Source of the DNA: JANPCX01 sp031431125
Lineage (GTDB): Bacteria; Pseudomonadota; Gammaproteobacteria; Burkholderiales; Burkholderiaceae_C
Length of the DNA stretch: 64,000 bases
Reading direction: 5' to 3'
NCBI GenBank assembly: GCA_031431125.1
Contig: JANPCX010000085.1
Span: 1 to 64,000, forward strand
Shown piece by piece: positions 43,858 to 52,834 of the stretch. Each line of letters begins with the position of its first letter. Position 1 is the stretch's first letter. A program made the position numbers and the translations under genes. The notes below the pieces were generated by a model, which worked only from the letters and a program-made list of their open reading frames with translations, had not been told where the DNA came from and made no database searches.

Positions 43858-44699
43858 CTGCGCTTGGCGGTCAGGGTTTGCAGCGAAGCTGTGAACCAGA
43901 CCACGCCCAATTTGCCCGCCCCTCTCATCGAGCGGGCGTGGAGCTCTACCGGGCCCACATCGTGCATCAACGTTTCGACCCACACTCCCACCAAGCCTTT
44001 GGTTTGGGCGCGATTGAATCCGGGGTGGAGCGCTTTCGTTACCGTGGCAGCGACCATTTGGCGCCCGACGACTCTGTGGTGCTGATGAACCCCGACGAGC
44101 TGCACACAGGACAAGCGGAAACCGATGCTGGGTGGTGCTACCGCATGGTCTACATCGATGAGGCCGTGTTGTTCAACCTCAGCGGTGAAGCGCACTGGTG
44201 GTTTCCTGAGGCCGTGTCCGCCGATGCCCGACGTGCCCGCAGCGTGAGCCGTCTGTTGGCCGAGCTCTGGGACGCGACCACCGAGCCGCGAGATCCCTTG
44301 CGCTTTGACTGCGCACTGTTGCTGCTTGTTGAAGAACTGCGACCTTTGGCTCGCGTACCGCGCCCCATGCAAAAAACGGCGGCGGCTGATTTCAAAAACG
44401 TGATTGACTACATGCACAGCCACCTCGACCGAAGCTTGTGCCTGGAAGAGCTGGCACGCTGCGCCAACCTGAGCCCATTTCACTTTTTGCGCATGTTCAA
44501 GACCCGCCACCATGTGACGCCACAGCAAATGTTGATGGCTTTACGTTTGTTGGCCGCCAAAGAACGGCTGGCGCAGGGTGATGCGGTGGCCGACGTGGCC
44601 GCCTCAGTGGGTTTGACGGATCAGCCACACCTCACCCGTTGTTTTGCCAAGCGCTACGGCGTCACGCCCGCACGCTACCAACGGCAAGTCCGGGGCTGA
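43854..44699 (+). CDS. AraC-family transcriptional regulator
   Basis: A 281-residue AraC protein. The N-terminal part is a cupin-like sensor (HQRFDPHSHQAFGLGAIESG, VLMNPDELHTGQ) and the C-terminal HTH pair is SLCLEELARCANLSPFHFLR and VADVAASVGLTDQPHLTRCF. It is coupled to the LysR gene upstream and lies 53 bases before an EamA transporter gene, a frequent AraC-exporter partnership. Confidence 0.92.
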   Translation: MTALGGQGLQRSCEPDHAQFARPSHRAGVELYRAHIVHQRFDPHSHQAFGLGAIESGVERFRYRGSDHLAPDDSVVLMNPDELHTGQAETDAGWCYRMVYIDEAVLFNLSGEAHWWFPEAVSADARRARSVSRLLAELWDATTEPRDPLRFDCALLLLVEELRPLARVPRPMQKTAAADFKNVIDYMHSHLDRSLCLEELARCANLSPFHFLRMFKTRHHVTPQQMLMALRLLAAKERLAQGDAVADVAASVGLTDQPHLTRCFAKRYGVTPARYQRQVRG

Positions 44700-44752
44700 T
44701 TCACCGCAATTTGGTGCAAGACAATTTGCTGCCTGGCATCCACACTGCCTGA

Positions 44753-45745
44753 ATGCAAACCACCACCGTCGCCCCCACCAGTGTTTTGGTCGGTACTTTG
44801 TTCGCCCTGTTGGCCGGTGCCGTTTGGGGTTTGGTCTTCGTCATCCCGCTGCTCTTGCCCGACTACCCGGCGGCGTTGTTGACGGTAGGGCGCTACCTCG
44901 CTTTTGGCCTGATTGCCCTGCCCATTGCGTGGTTCGATCGACATGCCTTGCTCCGCTTGAGCCGGGCCGATTGGTTGGAAGCGTTGAAGCTCTCAGCCGT
45001 GGGCAACTTGCTTTATTACGTGTTGCTCGCCGCCTCAATCCAGCGCGCCGGTGGCCCCTTGCCCACCATGATCATCGGCACCTTGCCCGTGGTCATCGCA
45101 CTGTGTGCCAACGCCCGCAACCATGGGCGTGACGGGCGCTTGCCGTGGTCGCGTTTGGGGCCATCGCTGTTGTTGATCGCCCTGGGCATCGCCCTCGTCA
45201 ATCACGCCGAGATGCAGCACCTGCAGGCTTTGACGTCAGGGTCCGTGGACTGGTCCCGTTATGGCCTGGGCGCATTGCTGGCGGTGGGGGCGCTCGCGTG
45301 CTGGACTTGGTACCCCCTGCGAAATGCCGACTGGCTGCGCCACCACGCGGACCGCAGCCCGCGCACCTGGGCCACCGCGCAAGGCCTGGCCACCTTGCCC
45401 TTGGCTTTGCTGGGTGGGTTTGGTTTTTGGATTTGGAGCAGCCTGACACAACAAAGTTTCCCCTTGCCTTGGGGGCCAACGCCGGAACGTTTCATCTGGC
45501 TGATGCTGGCCGCGGGTTTACTCGCTTCGTGGCTTGGCACCTTGTGCTGGAACGAAGCCAGCCAACGGTTGCCCACGAATTTGGCAGGCCAGCTCATCGT
45601 GTTTGAAACTTTGGCGGCCTTGACCTATGCCTTGCTCTTGCGCGGCGTCGCACCCAGCCCGCTGACTTTGCTCGGCATGGCCAGCCTGGTAGCGGGCGTG
45701 TGGTGGGCGCTGCGCGCCACGCCAGTCAACCCCACCATCCACTGA
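44753..45745 (+). CDS. EamA/DMT-family transporter
   Basis: A 330-residue membrane protein with ten hydrophobic segments and two EamA repeats (LFALLAGAVWGLVFVIPLLL; ALLAVGALACWTWYPLRNAD). The end of the second repeat, NLAGQLIVFETLAALTYALL, is typical. It probably exports an amino acid or related metabolite under control of the AraC gene upstream. Confidence 0.88.
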   Translation: MQTTTVAPTSVLVGTLFALLAGAVWGLVFVIPLLLPDYPAALLTVGRYLAFGLIALPIAWFDRHALLRLSRADWLEALKLSAVGNLLYYVLLAASIQRAGGPLPTMIIGTLPVVIALCANARNHGRDGRLPWSRLGPSLLLIALGIALVNHAEMQHLQALTSGSVDWSRYGLGALLAVGALACWTWYPLRNADWLRHHADRSPRTWATAQGLATLPLALLGGFGFWIWSSLTQQSFPLPWGPTPERFIWLMLAAGLLASWLGTLCWNEASQRLPTNLAGQLIVFETLAALTYALLLRGVAPSPLTLLGMASLVAGVWWALRATPVNPTIH

Positions 45746-45834
45746 ACACACAGTTGTCACCTGAACGCGGCGGCAAGGAGTTTGAATCCACCACGTGCCA
45801 AACTTCACATGACATGCGCAATGACAATCTCAGT

Positions 45835-47268
45835 ATGAACCCACGATTCGAGAGATCACCCACCCGACGTACTTTTCTTTCGCAGAGCATGCTGGCAGCG
45901 GGGCTGCTCACGTTCACACCCTTGCTCGCACACAGCGCGGTCGATGTGTTGATTGCCAACGTGACCGGGCTCTACGCTGTCGCTGTAGCTCGCGAAGAAA
46001 AGCCACTCGACACACAAGAGACATCGACCTTGCTGCGGGGCTGGTCAGGCCAAGTCGCCGTGGGCGGAGGTCGCTACAGCATGGGTGGGCAAGTGGCGAT
46101 CGAACATGGCTTGCATCTGGACATGCGGGCCATGAACAAGCTGGTGTGGGTGCGTCCTGCTGACAAACGCGTGCGTGTGCAAGCAGGCATGCGCTGGCGC
46201 GATTTACAAGACACGCTGGACCCCTTGGACCTCTCGGTCATGACCATGCAGAGCTACTCCAACTTCACCGTGGGAGGGTCGGTGTCGGTGAATGCCCACG
46301 GTCGTTATGTCTCGAACGGTCCTGTGGGCAACAGTGTGCAGGCGTTGCAGTTGGTACTGGCGGATGGATCGGTGGTCGAGGCCAGCCGAGACTTGCACAC
46401 AGACTTGTTCCGCGCCGCCATTGGCGGTTATGGCGCGGTGGGCGTCATCGCGGAAGTGGAGTTGATGCTGCAGGACAACGTGCGCATGGAGCGTGTCGTC
46501 GTGGAAGTGCCTCTCAGCCAATATGTAGCGCATCTGCAGAACATCGTTCTCTCCGACCCCGGCAGCGTGATGCACAACGCCGACTTGATGCCCCCGCACT
46601 TCAACCGGCCGGTTAGCATCACTTGGCGAAAGACCAACAAGCCGCTGACAGAGCAGGCTCGTTTGGTGCCTCGTGGCCAAAGTTATGCGCTGGAGCGAAA
46701 CGTGCTGTGGGCAATGACTGAACTCCCGGGGGGTGAGCGCCTGCGTCAGACCGTGATCCATCCACTCTTGAACAAAAAGCCTGCCGTGAAGTGGTTGAAC
46801 CATGAAGCGAGCTTGGATGCCGCCGAGCTAGAGCCACGGACGCGCCAAGTGTCAACCTATGTTTTGCAAGAGTATTTTGTGCCGAAGCGAAACTTTCTGC
46901 GCTTTGCAGATGCCATCGCCAAGGTGCTCAAGGGTCGCTCCGTGGAGGCGGTCAACGTTTCCATTCGCCATTCGCCGAAAGACGCTGTGGCTTGCCTGCC
47001 CTGGGCCAAAGAGGAGGTGCTTTCTTTTGTTCTTTACTACAAACAACGAACCCATCAACGTGCGCAAAATCAAGTGGCAAGGTGGACGCGTGAGTTGATT
47101 GACGCCGCGCTTTCTTGTGAGGGACGTTACTACCTGCCCTATCAACTGCACGCAACCCGTTCTCAATTTGAACGGGCCTACCCAGAGGTCGCGGCGCTGA
47201 GGCAGCTCAAAAAACAGTGGGACCCGAAATCCAAATTCTCCAACAGCCTGTGGGCCAAATACCTTTGA
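45835..47268 (+). CDS. Tat-exported FAD-binding (PCMH-type) oxidoreductase
   Basis: A 477-residue flavoprotein. A twin-arginine signal (TRRTFLSQSMLAAGLL) is followed by a PCMH-type FAD-binding domain: QVAVGGGRYSMGGQ, then YSNFTVGGSVSVNAHGRYVS and GGYGAVGVIAEVEL. The C-terminus (WDPKSKFSNSLWAKYL) resembles aldonolactone/sugar oxidases. Substrate unknown. The start is uncertain: ATGs at 45814 and 45835 lack ribosome binding sites; the second places the Tat motif nearer the N-terminus. Convergent with glcF. Confidence 0.82.
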   Translation: MNPRFERSPTRRTFLSQSMLAAGLLTFTPLLAHSAVDVLIANVTGLYAVAVAREEKPLDTQETSTLLRGWSGQVAVGGGRYSMGGQVAIEHGLHLDMRAMNKLVWVRPADKRVRVQAGMRWRDLQDTLDPLDLSVMTMQSYSNFTVGGSVSVNAHGRYVSNGPVGNSVQALQLVLADGSVVEASRDLHTDLFRAAIGGYGAVGVIAEVELMLQDNVRMERVVVEVPLSQYVAHLQNIVLSDPGSVMHNADLMPPHFNRPVSITWRKTNKPLTEQARLVPRGQSYALERNVLWAMTELPGGERLRQTVIHPLLNKKPAVKWLNHEASLDAAELEPRTRQVSTYVLQEYFVPKRNFLRFADAIAKVLKGRSVEAVNVSIRHSPKDAVACLPWAKEEVLSFVLYYKQRTHQRAQNQVARWTRELIDAALSCEGRYYLPYQLHATRSQFERAYPEVAALRQLKKQWDPKSKFSNSLWAKYL

Positions 47269-47293
47269 ACCACATTCGGGTCAGCCCCATGCT

Positions 47294-48529
47294 TTAAGTG
47301 CGCAACGCCTCATCGACCACCTCCACCCAGTGCTTGACCGGTGTGGTGGTTCCGGTTTGCAAATGCTGGATGCAGCCAATGTTGGCCGAGATGATGGCCT
47401 GGGGTTCTAGCGCTGCCAAATTGCCGAGTTTGCGGTCGCGCAACTCATAGGCAATTTTGGGTTGCAGAACCGAGTAGGTTCCGGCGGAGCCGCAGCACAG
47501 GTGGCTCTCGTTGGTGGCGATGCTGACTTGAAAGCCCAGGGCGTTGAGGTGCTTCTCTACACCGCCGCGCAGTTGCTGCCCATGTTGCAAGGTGCAGGGG
47601 GGATGGAAGGCCAGTTGGCGTTCTTTGAGGGGGCCGAGTTTGTCTTTCAGCAAGGGCACCAAGTCGGGCAAGAGTTCGCTCAGGTCGCGCGTCAAGCTGC
47701 TCACACGTTCGGCTTTGTCGGCATAGGCTGGATCGTGGGCCAAGGCGTGGGCGTACTCTTTGACGGCCAGGCCGCAGCCCGACGCATTCATCACAATCGC
47801 CTCGACCTGCCCACTCTCAACCAGGGGCCACCACGCGTCAATGTTGCGTCGCATGTCGGCCAAACCACCTTCTTGATCGCCCAGGTGGGAGCGAATCGCA
47901 CCGCAGCAGCCCGCCTTGTCGGCCACCACGGTTTGAATGCCAGCCGCGTCGAGTACGCGCGCCGTGGCGCTGTTGATGTTGGGCATCATGGCCGGTTGAA
48001 CACAGCCCGCGAGCATCAGCACTTTGCGTGCATGTTCACGGGTGGGCCACACGTGAGCGTGGCTGCTCGCCGGGGCAGGCACTTTGTTTTTGAGCGAGCC
48101 GGGCGACAAGGGCCGCACAAGTTGGCCCATCTTCATCGCAGGCGCAAAAAGCGGAGAGGTGAGGCCTTCTTTGAGCAACCAGCGCACGGCTTTTTCACCG
48201 GCGGGGCGCTGCACCCGCTCGTCGACGATCTTGCGGCCAATTTCCACCAAGGCGCCGTATTGCACCCCCGAGGGGCAGGTGCTTTCGCAGTTGCGACAGG
48301 TCAGACAGCGGTCCAGGTGCGCTTGGGTTTTGCGGGTGACGGGGGCGCCCTCTAACACCTGCTTCATCAAATAGATGCGGCCACGCGGCCCGTCCAACTC
48401 GTCGCCCAGCAGTTGGTAGGTGGGGCAGGTGGCGGTGCAAAAGCCGCAGTGCACACATTTGCGAAGAATGGCCTCGGCGGCTTCACCGTCGCGTGTGCCT
48501 TTGAACTCGGGGGACAAATTGGTTTGCAT
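47294..48529 (-). CDS. glcF: Glycolate oxidase iron-sulfur subunit GlcF
   Basis: Electron-transfer subunit of the GlcDEF glycolate oxidase. The 411-residue product has two [4Fe-4S] motifs (CVHCGFCTATCPTY and CLTCRNCESTCPSG) and two CCG-type domains (ADKAGCCGAIRSH and SHLCCGSAGTYS). The ATG at 48529 overlaps the methyltransferase stop by one base (TGATG). It is the last gene of the glc operon. Confidence 0.95.
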   Translation of the reverse strand: MQTNLSPEFKGTRDGEAAEAILRKCVHCGFCTATCPTYQLLGDELDGPRGRIYLMKQVLEGAPVTRKTQAHLDRCLTCRNCESTCPSGVQYGALVEIGRKIVDERVQRPAGEKAVRWLLKEGLTSPLFAPAMKMGQLVRPLSPGSLKNKVPAPASSHAHVWPTREHARKVLMLAGCVQPAMMPNINSATARVLDAAGIQTVVADKAGCCGAIRSHLGDQEGGLADMRRNIDAWWPLVESGQVEAIVMNASGCGLAVKEYAHALAHDPAYADKAERVSSLTRDLSELLPDLVPLLKDKLGPLKERQLAFHPPCTLQHGQQLRGGVEKHLNALGFQVSIATNESHLCCGSAGTYSVLQPKIAYELRDRKLGNLAALEPQAIISANIGCIQHLQTGTTTPVKHWVEVVDEALRT

Positions 48530-49194
48530 CAGGACAGCCGGTAAGAAAGGATCCAGTAGTGCGCGTAGTCCGTCCACTCGGCCGACAACGCTCGGGGCCC
48601 CAGCGCGGCGAAAGCCTGCTCGCGGGTGGGAAAGTTCTTCAGCACCTCGTGCACGCTGCCATCGTCGAGCACGCGGTTTTGGTAGGTGTTGCCTTCATCG
48701 TCGCGGCGGGTGATGGGCAAGTTGCTGGTTTGCACAAAACTGTTGTCCAGCATCACGACCCGAGCACCACTTTCCAATCGGGCGTGCAAGGTGTCCAGCC
48801 AACTGGACAAACGAGACAGCGGCACATGGCTCCACCAACAACCGGCGAAGGCCGCGTCGACGGTTTGTGTGCCGAGTTCGGCCAGGCTGTAGGCGTCGAC
48901 GGTGGCAAAACGCACGCTGGCCGGCAACGTTTTGTTTTGTGCAACCGCCATGGTTTCGGGATTGATGTCGGTGGCCCACCACTCGTTGCACCGAGCCGCA
49001 CCATGCGGTGTCCACCAGCCGGTGCCGCAGGCGACTTCCAAGACGCGCCGGCCCTCAAAGGGCCCAGGCAACCACGCCTCCATGGCCCGCAAATCGGCCT
49101 GGCGTTCAGGTTTGGCATACACACGTTCGTAGTACGACGCCCGACGCGCGTAGTAGTCCTGCATGTCTTGCGCCACGTCGGTTTGCATGGTCAC
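48529..49194 (-). CDS. Class I SAM-dependent methyltransferase inside the glc operon
   Basis: A 221-residue methyltransferase. Motif I is RRVLEVACGTGWWTPHGAA, followed by NEWWATDINPETMAVA (acidic residue binding SAM ribose) and DAAFAGCWWSHVPLS. It begins with a GTG overlapping the glcE stop (GTGA) and ends overlapping glcF, so it is fully embedded in the operon. Its substrate is unknown; a role connected to glycolate metabolism is inferred only from position. Confidence 0.88.
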   Translation of the reverse strand: MTMQTDVAQDMQDYYARRASYYERVYAKPERQADLRAMEAWLPGPFEGRRVLEVACGTGWWTPHGAARCNEWWATDINPETMAVAQNKTLPASVRFATVDAYSLAELGTQTVDAAFAGCWWSHVPLSRLSSWLDTLHARLESGARVVMLDNSFVQTSNLPITRRDDEGNTYQNRVLDDGSVHEVLKNFPTREQAFAALGPRALSAEWTDYAHYWILSYRLS

Positions 49195-50324
49195 AAATCC
49201 GGGTAGAGGCGCCCGGGATTGAACACCCGCGCCGGGTCAAATGACGATTTCACTTCGCGGTGTATGCGCGCCAGCGGCGCTGGCAGTGAAGAAAAAACAC
49301 CGGCCGTTTTGTCGATGGCACGGAACAGCACCGCATGGCCACCGACTTTGGCAGCCGCTTCGCGCACTTGGGCCGGGGATGCACTGGCAAACGACCTCTC
49401 CACCAACAACCAGCGCTGGGCCCCGCCCCATTCCACGAGCGTGGCACCGGGCAAAACCAGAGCCGGTGCGGTCGCAGGCAAGGACAAACGCCACAGACAG
49501 GCGCCGTCGGCGACGGCGGCGTTGGCGCGTGTGAAGTAGTCGTGGCCGTGGTCGCGCAGGCCCTGCCAAAACGCATCGGCGGTGAGGTCGTCTACCGCCA
49601 AACCACCAAGGCGCGCGGTGAGGTCCTTTGCCGCAGATTGCACAGCTGCCGCGGCGCCACGCAAGCGCAGCCACAACTGGCCACGGACCCAACAGCTGGC
49701 GTTGATGGGCAAGGGCTCACGGCCCCAGGCGTTGATTTGGGCGAGCGCGGCCGCCTGGTCCAGCTCAAACCGCAAGGTGGTGGTGGCGGTGGCAACAGGC
49801 AAGACCTTGAGCGAGACTTCCAGAATCAGCCCCAGGGTGCCGAGCGAGCCCGCCATCAATCGCGACACGTCGTAACCTGCGACGTTCTTCATCACCTGGC
49901 CACCAAAACTCAGCACCTCGCCGCGGCCATTGAGCATCGTCAAGCCCAGTACATGGTCGCGCACACTGCCAACAGCCGCGCGCGACGGGCCAGCCAGTCC
50001 GGCGGCCACCATGCCGCCGACGGTGCCCGCAGCATCTGCGTGGCCAAAACGTGGTGGCTCAAACGGCAAACACTGGCCTTTTTCTGCGAGCGCTGCTTCG
50101 AGCTCGGCCAGCGGTGTGCCGGCACGCACGGTCACCACCAGTTCGGTGGGTTCGTAGCTGGAAATGCCACGCAGGTCCAAGGTGCTGAGGCGGTCGCCTC
50201 GCGGTGTTTCACCATAAAAGTCCTTGCTGCCATGGCCGCGTATGCACAACGGCAACTGGCGGGCCTGTGCGTCCAGCACGCGTTCAACAAGCGCTTGCAG
50301 CGCGGTATCGGTCACAGTGCCCAT
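49191..50324 (-). CDS. glcE: Glycolate oxidase FAD-binding subunit GlcE
   Basis: A 377-residue FAD-binding subunit. The PCMH domain is visible in TELVVTVRAGTPLAELEAAL, FGHADAAGTVGGMVAAGLAG and MKNVAGYDVSRLMAGSLGTL. The C-terminus (FDPARVFNPGRLYPDL) is shared by GlcD/GlcE proteins. The ATG at 50324 overlaps the glcD stop by one base (TGATG), preferable to a TTG one codon earlier. Confidence 0.94.
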   Translation of the reverse strand: MGTVTDTALQALVERVLDAQARQLPLCIRGHGSKDFYGETPRGDRLSTLDLRGISSYEPTELVVTVRAGTPLAELEAALAEKGQCLPFEPPRFGHADAAGTVGGMVAAGLAGPSRAAVGSVRDHVLGLTMLNGRGEVLSFGGQVMKNVAGYDVSRLMAGSLGTLGLILEVSLKVLPVATATTTLRFELDQAAALAQINAWGREPLPINASCWVRGQLWLRLRGAAAAVQSAAKDLTARLGGLAVDDLTADAFWQGLRDHGHDYFTRANAAVADGACLWRLSLPATAPALVLPGATLVEWGGAQRWLLVERSFASASPAQVREAAAKVGGHAVLFRAIDKTAGVFSSLPAPLARIHREVKSSFDPARVFNPGRLYPDL

Positions 50325-51835
50325 CAAAACCTCGGCAACTCAGGAAAGGGCAACAAGCCTTTGCGCACATGCATCTTGCCGTACTCGGCGCAGCGCACGA
50401 GGCTGGGGATGACCTTGCCGGGGTTGAGCAACTCGGTGGGGTCAAACGCCCGTTTCATCGCCAGCATTTGTTCGCGCTCAGCGGGTGAAAACTGCACGCA
50501 CATGGACGAGAGTTTTTCCACGCCCACGCCGTGCTCGCCAGTCACGGTCCCGCCCATGGCGACGCTGGTTTCCAGGATGTCGGCGCCAAAGAGTTCGCAG
50601 CGATGCAGCTGGTCGGCGTCATTGGCATCAAACAAGATCAGTGGGTGCAAATTGCCATCGCCGGCGTGGAATACGTTGGCACAGCGCAGGCCATATTTTT
50701 TTTCCATCGCTTGAATGGCGAGCAAGATGTCGGCCAGGCGTTTGCGCGGAATGGTGGAGTCCATGCACATGTAGTCAGGGCTGATGCGGCCACTGGCCGG
50801 GAAGGCGTTTTTTCGGCCACTCCAAAACTTCAGGCGCTGGGCTTCGTTTTCGCTCACGGTGATGGCGGTGGCGCCGCTGCTTTTCAGCACCTGCACCATG
50901 CGGCCAATTTCTTCTTCCACTTCTTCGGGCGTGCCGTCGCTCTCGCACAGCAAGATGGCCTCGGCCGTGAGGTCATAACCCGCATGCACATAGTCTTCGA
51001 CGGCGGCCGTCATGGGTTTGTCCATCATCTCCAGCCCGGCCGGGATGATGCCGGCCGCAATCACCTGGGCCACCGCGTCGCCCGCTTTGCGGATGTCGTC
51101 AAAACTGGCCATGATGCAGCGCGCCAGCATGGGTTTGGGCACGAGTTTGACGGTCACTTCCAGTATCACTGCCAGCATGCCTTCGCTGCCAACCAGCACC
51201 GAGAGCAAGTCCAGGCCCGCGGCATCCAAGGCCTCAGAACCAAACTCAATGGGTTCGCCCAGCACTGTGAAGCCGCGCACACGCAGCACGTTGTGCAGGG
51301 TGAGGCCGTATTTCAAACAATGCACACCGCCCGAGTTTTCGGCCACATTGCCGCCTATGGTGCAGGCAATTTGGCTGCTGGGGTCGGGCGCGTAATAAAG
51401 CCCGTGGGGTGCAGCTGCTTCGCTGATGGCCAGGTTGCGCACGCCGCACTGAACCACAGCTGTGCGTGACACAGGGTCCATCTTCAGAATTTTGTTGAAC
51501 TTGGCCAGGCTCATGGTCACGCCCATGGGGTGGGGCATGGCACCACCACTCAAACCCGTGCCCGCACCACGCGCCACCACCGGCACGTTCAAGGCATGGC
51601 AGGCTTTGAGCGTGGCGGCCACTTGGGCTTCAGTTTCGGGCAAGGCCACCACCAAAGGCAAAGCGCGGTAGGCGGTGAGGCCATCGCACTCATATGGAAT
51701 CGTGTCTTCCTTGTGCCAAAGCAATGCGTGAGAGGGCAACACGGCGGACAAAGCCACCACCACTTCCGCTTGGCGTGCGCTGCGCTGCGCGGCCACTGCA
51801 GGGTCTTGAGGGGGCGGGATTAATGGGGCGTTCAT
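50324..51835 (-). CDS. glcD: Glycolate oxidase subunit GlcD
   Basis: FAD-linked catalytic subunit oxidising glycolate to glyoxylate. The 503-residue product has VVARGAGTGLSGGAMPHPMG, CTIGGNVAENSGGVHCLKYG and the C-terminal FDPTELLNPGKVIPSLVRC. HAGDGNLHPLILFD is the conserved metal/substrate segment of this oxidase class. AGGAGA lies 7-8 bases before the ATG at 51835. First gene of the glcDE-methyltransferase-glcF operon; a GcvA-like LysR gene lies upstream in the same direction. Confidence 0.95.
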   Translation of the reverse strand: MNAPLIPPPQDPAVAAQRSARQAEVVVALSAVLPSHALLWHKEDTIPYECDGLTAYRALPLVVALPETEAQVAATLKACHALNVPVVARGAGTGLSGGAMPHPMGVTMSLAKFNKILKMDPVSRTAVVQCGVRNLAISEAAAPHGLYYAPDPSSQIACTIGGNVAENSGGVHCLKYGLTLHNVLRVRGFTVLGEPIEFGSEALDAAGLDLLSVLVGSEGMLAVILEVTVKLVPKPMLARCIMASFDDIRKAGDAVAQVIAAGIIPAGLEMMDKPMTAAVEDYVHAGYDLTAEAILLCESDGTPEEVEEEIGRMVQVLKSSGATAITVSENEAQRLKFWSGRKNAFPASGRISPDYMCMDSTIPRKRLADILLAIQAMEKKYGLRCANVFHAGDGNLHPLILFDANDADQLHRCELFGADILETSVAMGGTVTGEHGVGVEKLSSMCVQFSPAEREQMLAMKRAFDPTELLNPGKVIPSLVRCAEYGKMHVRKGLLPFPELPRF

Positions 51836-51899
51836 CACTTGTCTCCTGCAAACTGCACGCGCTAGACCTGGGGCGCGATCAAATCGATTTTTGGGTCAC

Positions 51900-52784
51900 T
51901 TAGGGTACCGCAGCCTTGAGCCAATCCACGAAGGCAGAACACTCCCAGCGGTCTAAAGTGCCTGACTTCCAGCACAGGTAATGCTGGTGCGGTGACGCCA
52001 CCGTGCGCGGGGAAACACGGATCAAACGCCCACTGTCTAGCCAAGGAACGGCCAGCTTTTCACGCGCCAGTGTCACGCCGTAGCCGGCCACCGCGGCGTC
52101 GAGTGACAGGCCCACGTCATTGAACTGCGCACCTTCCAGTGGCTCGGGCAAAGCCAAGCCACAAAAGTCGAACCAGGTGCGCCAAGGCTCCAGCGGGTTG
52201 CGGATGAGCTTGGCACGACCAATGGCATCCTCGGTATCAAAACCATCAAAGGGCCCAGCCTCGTGCAAATACTCCGGGCTGCATACCGGAAAGATGTCGT
52301 CGGCCATTAGCGACATTTTTTGCAGGCCCGCTTCTTCGCCACGACCAAAGCGGATGTCGATGTCAGCAGGTTCGACCGACACATTGATCAACGGAATCGA
52401 CACCAAAAGCGTGATCTCAATCTCCGGGTAGGCATGCCGAAACAGCGGCAAACGCGGCAACAAAATTTGCCGCGAGAACGTGGGAGGCGCTGAAATTCTC
52501 AAACGCAGGGGCCCGCTGCGTTCCTTGGCCAAGGGCGCCGGTGGCTCCAGCGCCTTGATCGCGGGGCGCACTTTGGCGAGGTACTGGCTGCCCGCTTCGG
52601 TCAAACTGAAGTCGCCTCGCGCGAACAAACTTTGCCCGACGCGGGACTCCAACTGCCTGATGCGGTGGCTCACCGCACTGGGGGTGACATTCAACTCCTC
52701 CGCGGCGGCGGTCACGCTGCGCAGCCGCGCCAGCGCCTCAAAGCTGAGCAGGCACTGAATGGGGGGAATGCGGGGGGCGGCCAT
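51900..52784 (-). CDS. LysR-family regulator (GcvA-like)
   Basis: A 294-residue LysR regulator. The winged helix reads SFEALARLRSVTAAAEELNV and TPSAVSHRIRQLESRVGQSL, then SAPPTFSRQILLPRLPLFRH opens the effector domain. The start at 52784 (MAAPRIPP) is preferred; the open frame to 52874 overlaps the end of the chemoreceptor gene. It lies 64 bases upstream of glcD and may control the glycolate operon. Confidence 0.92.
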   Translation of the reverse strand: MAAPRIPPIQCLLSFEALARLRSVTAAAEELNVTPSAVSHRIRQLESRVGQSLFARGDFSLTEAGSQYLAKVRPAIKALEPPAPLAKERSGPLRLRISAPPTFSRQILLPRLPLFRHAYPEIEITLLVSIPLINVSVEPADIDIRFGRGEEAGLQKMSLMADDIFPVCSPEYLHEAGPFDGFDTEDAIGRAKLIRNPLEPWRTWFDFCGLALPEPLEGAQFNDVGLSLDAAVAGYGVTLAREKLAVPWLDSGRLIRVSPRTVASPHQHYLCWKSGTLDRWECSAFVDWLKAAVP

Positions 52785-52834
52785 GGCAGTGTTGTCGGTC
52801 TTGACGGAGCGGTCCGGCGAATCCAGGCGACGTT

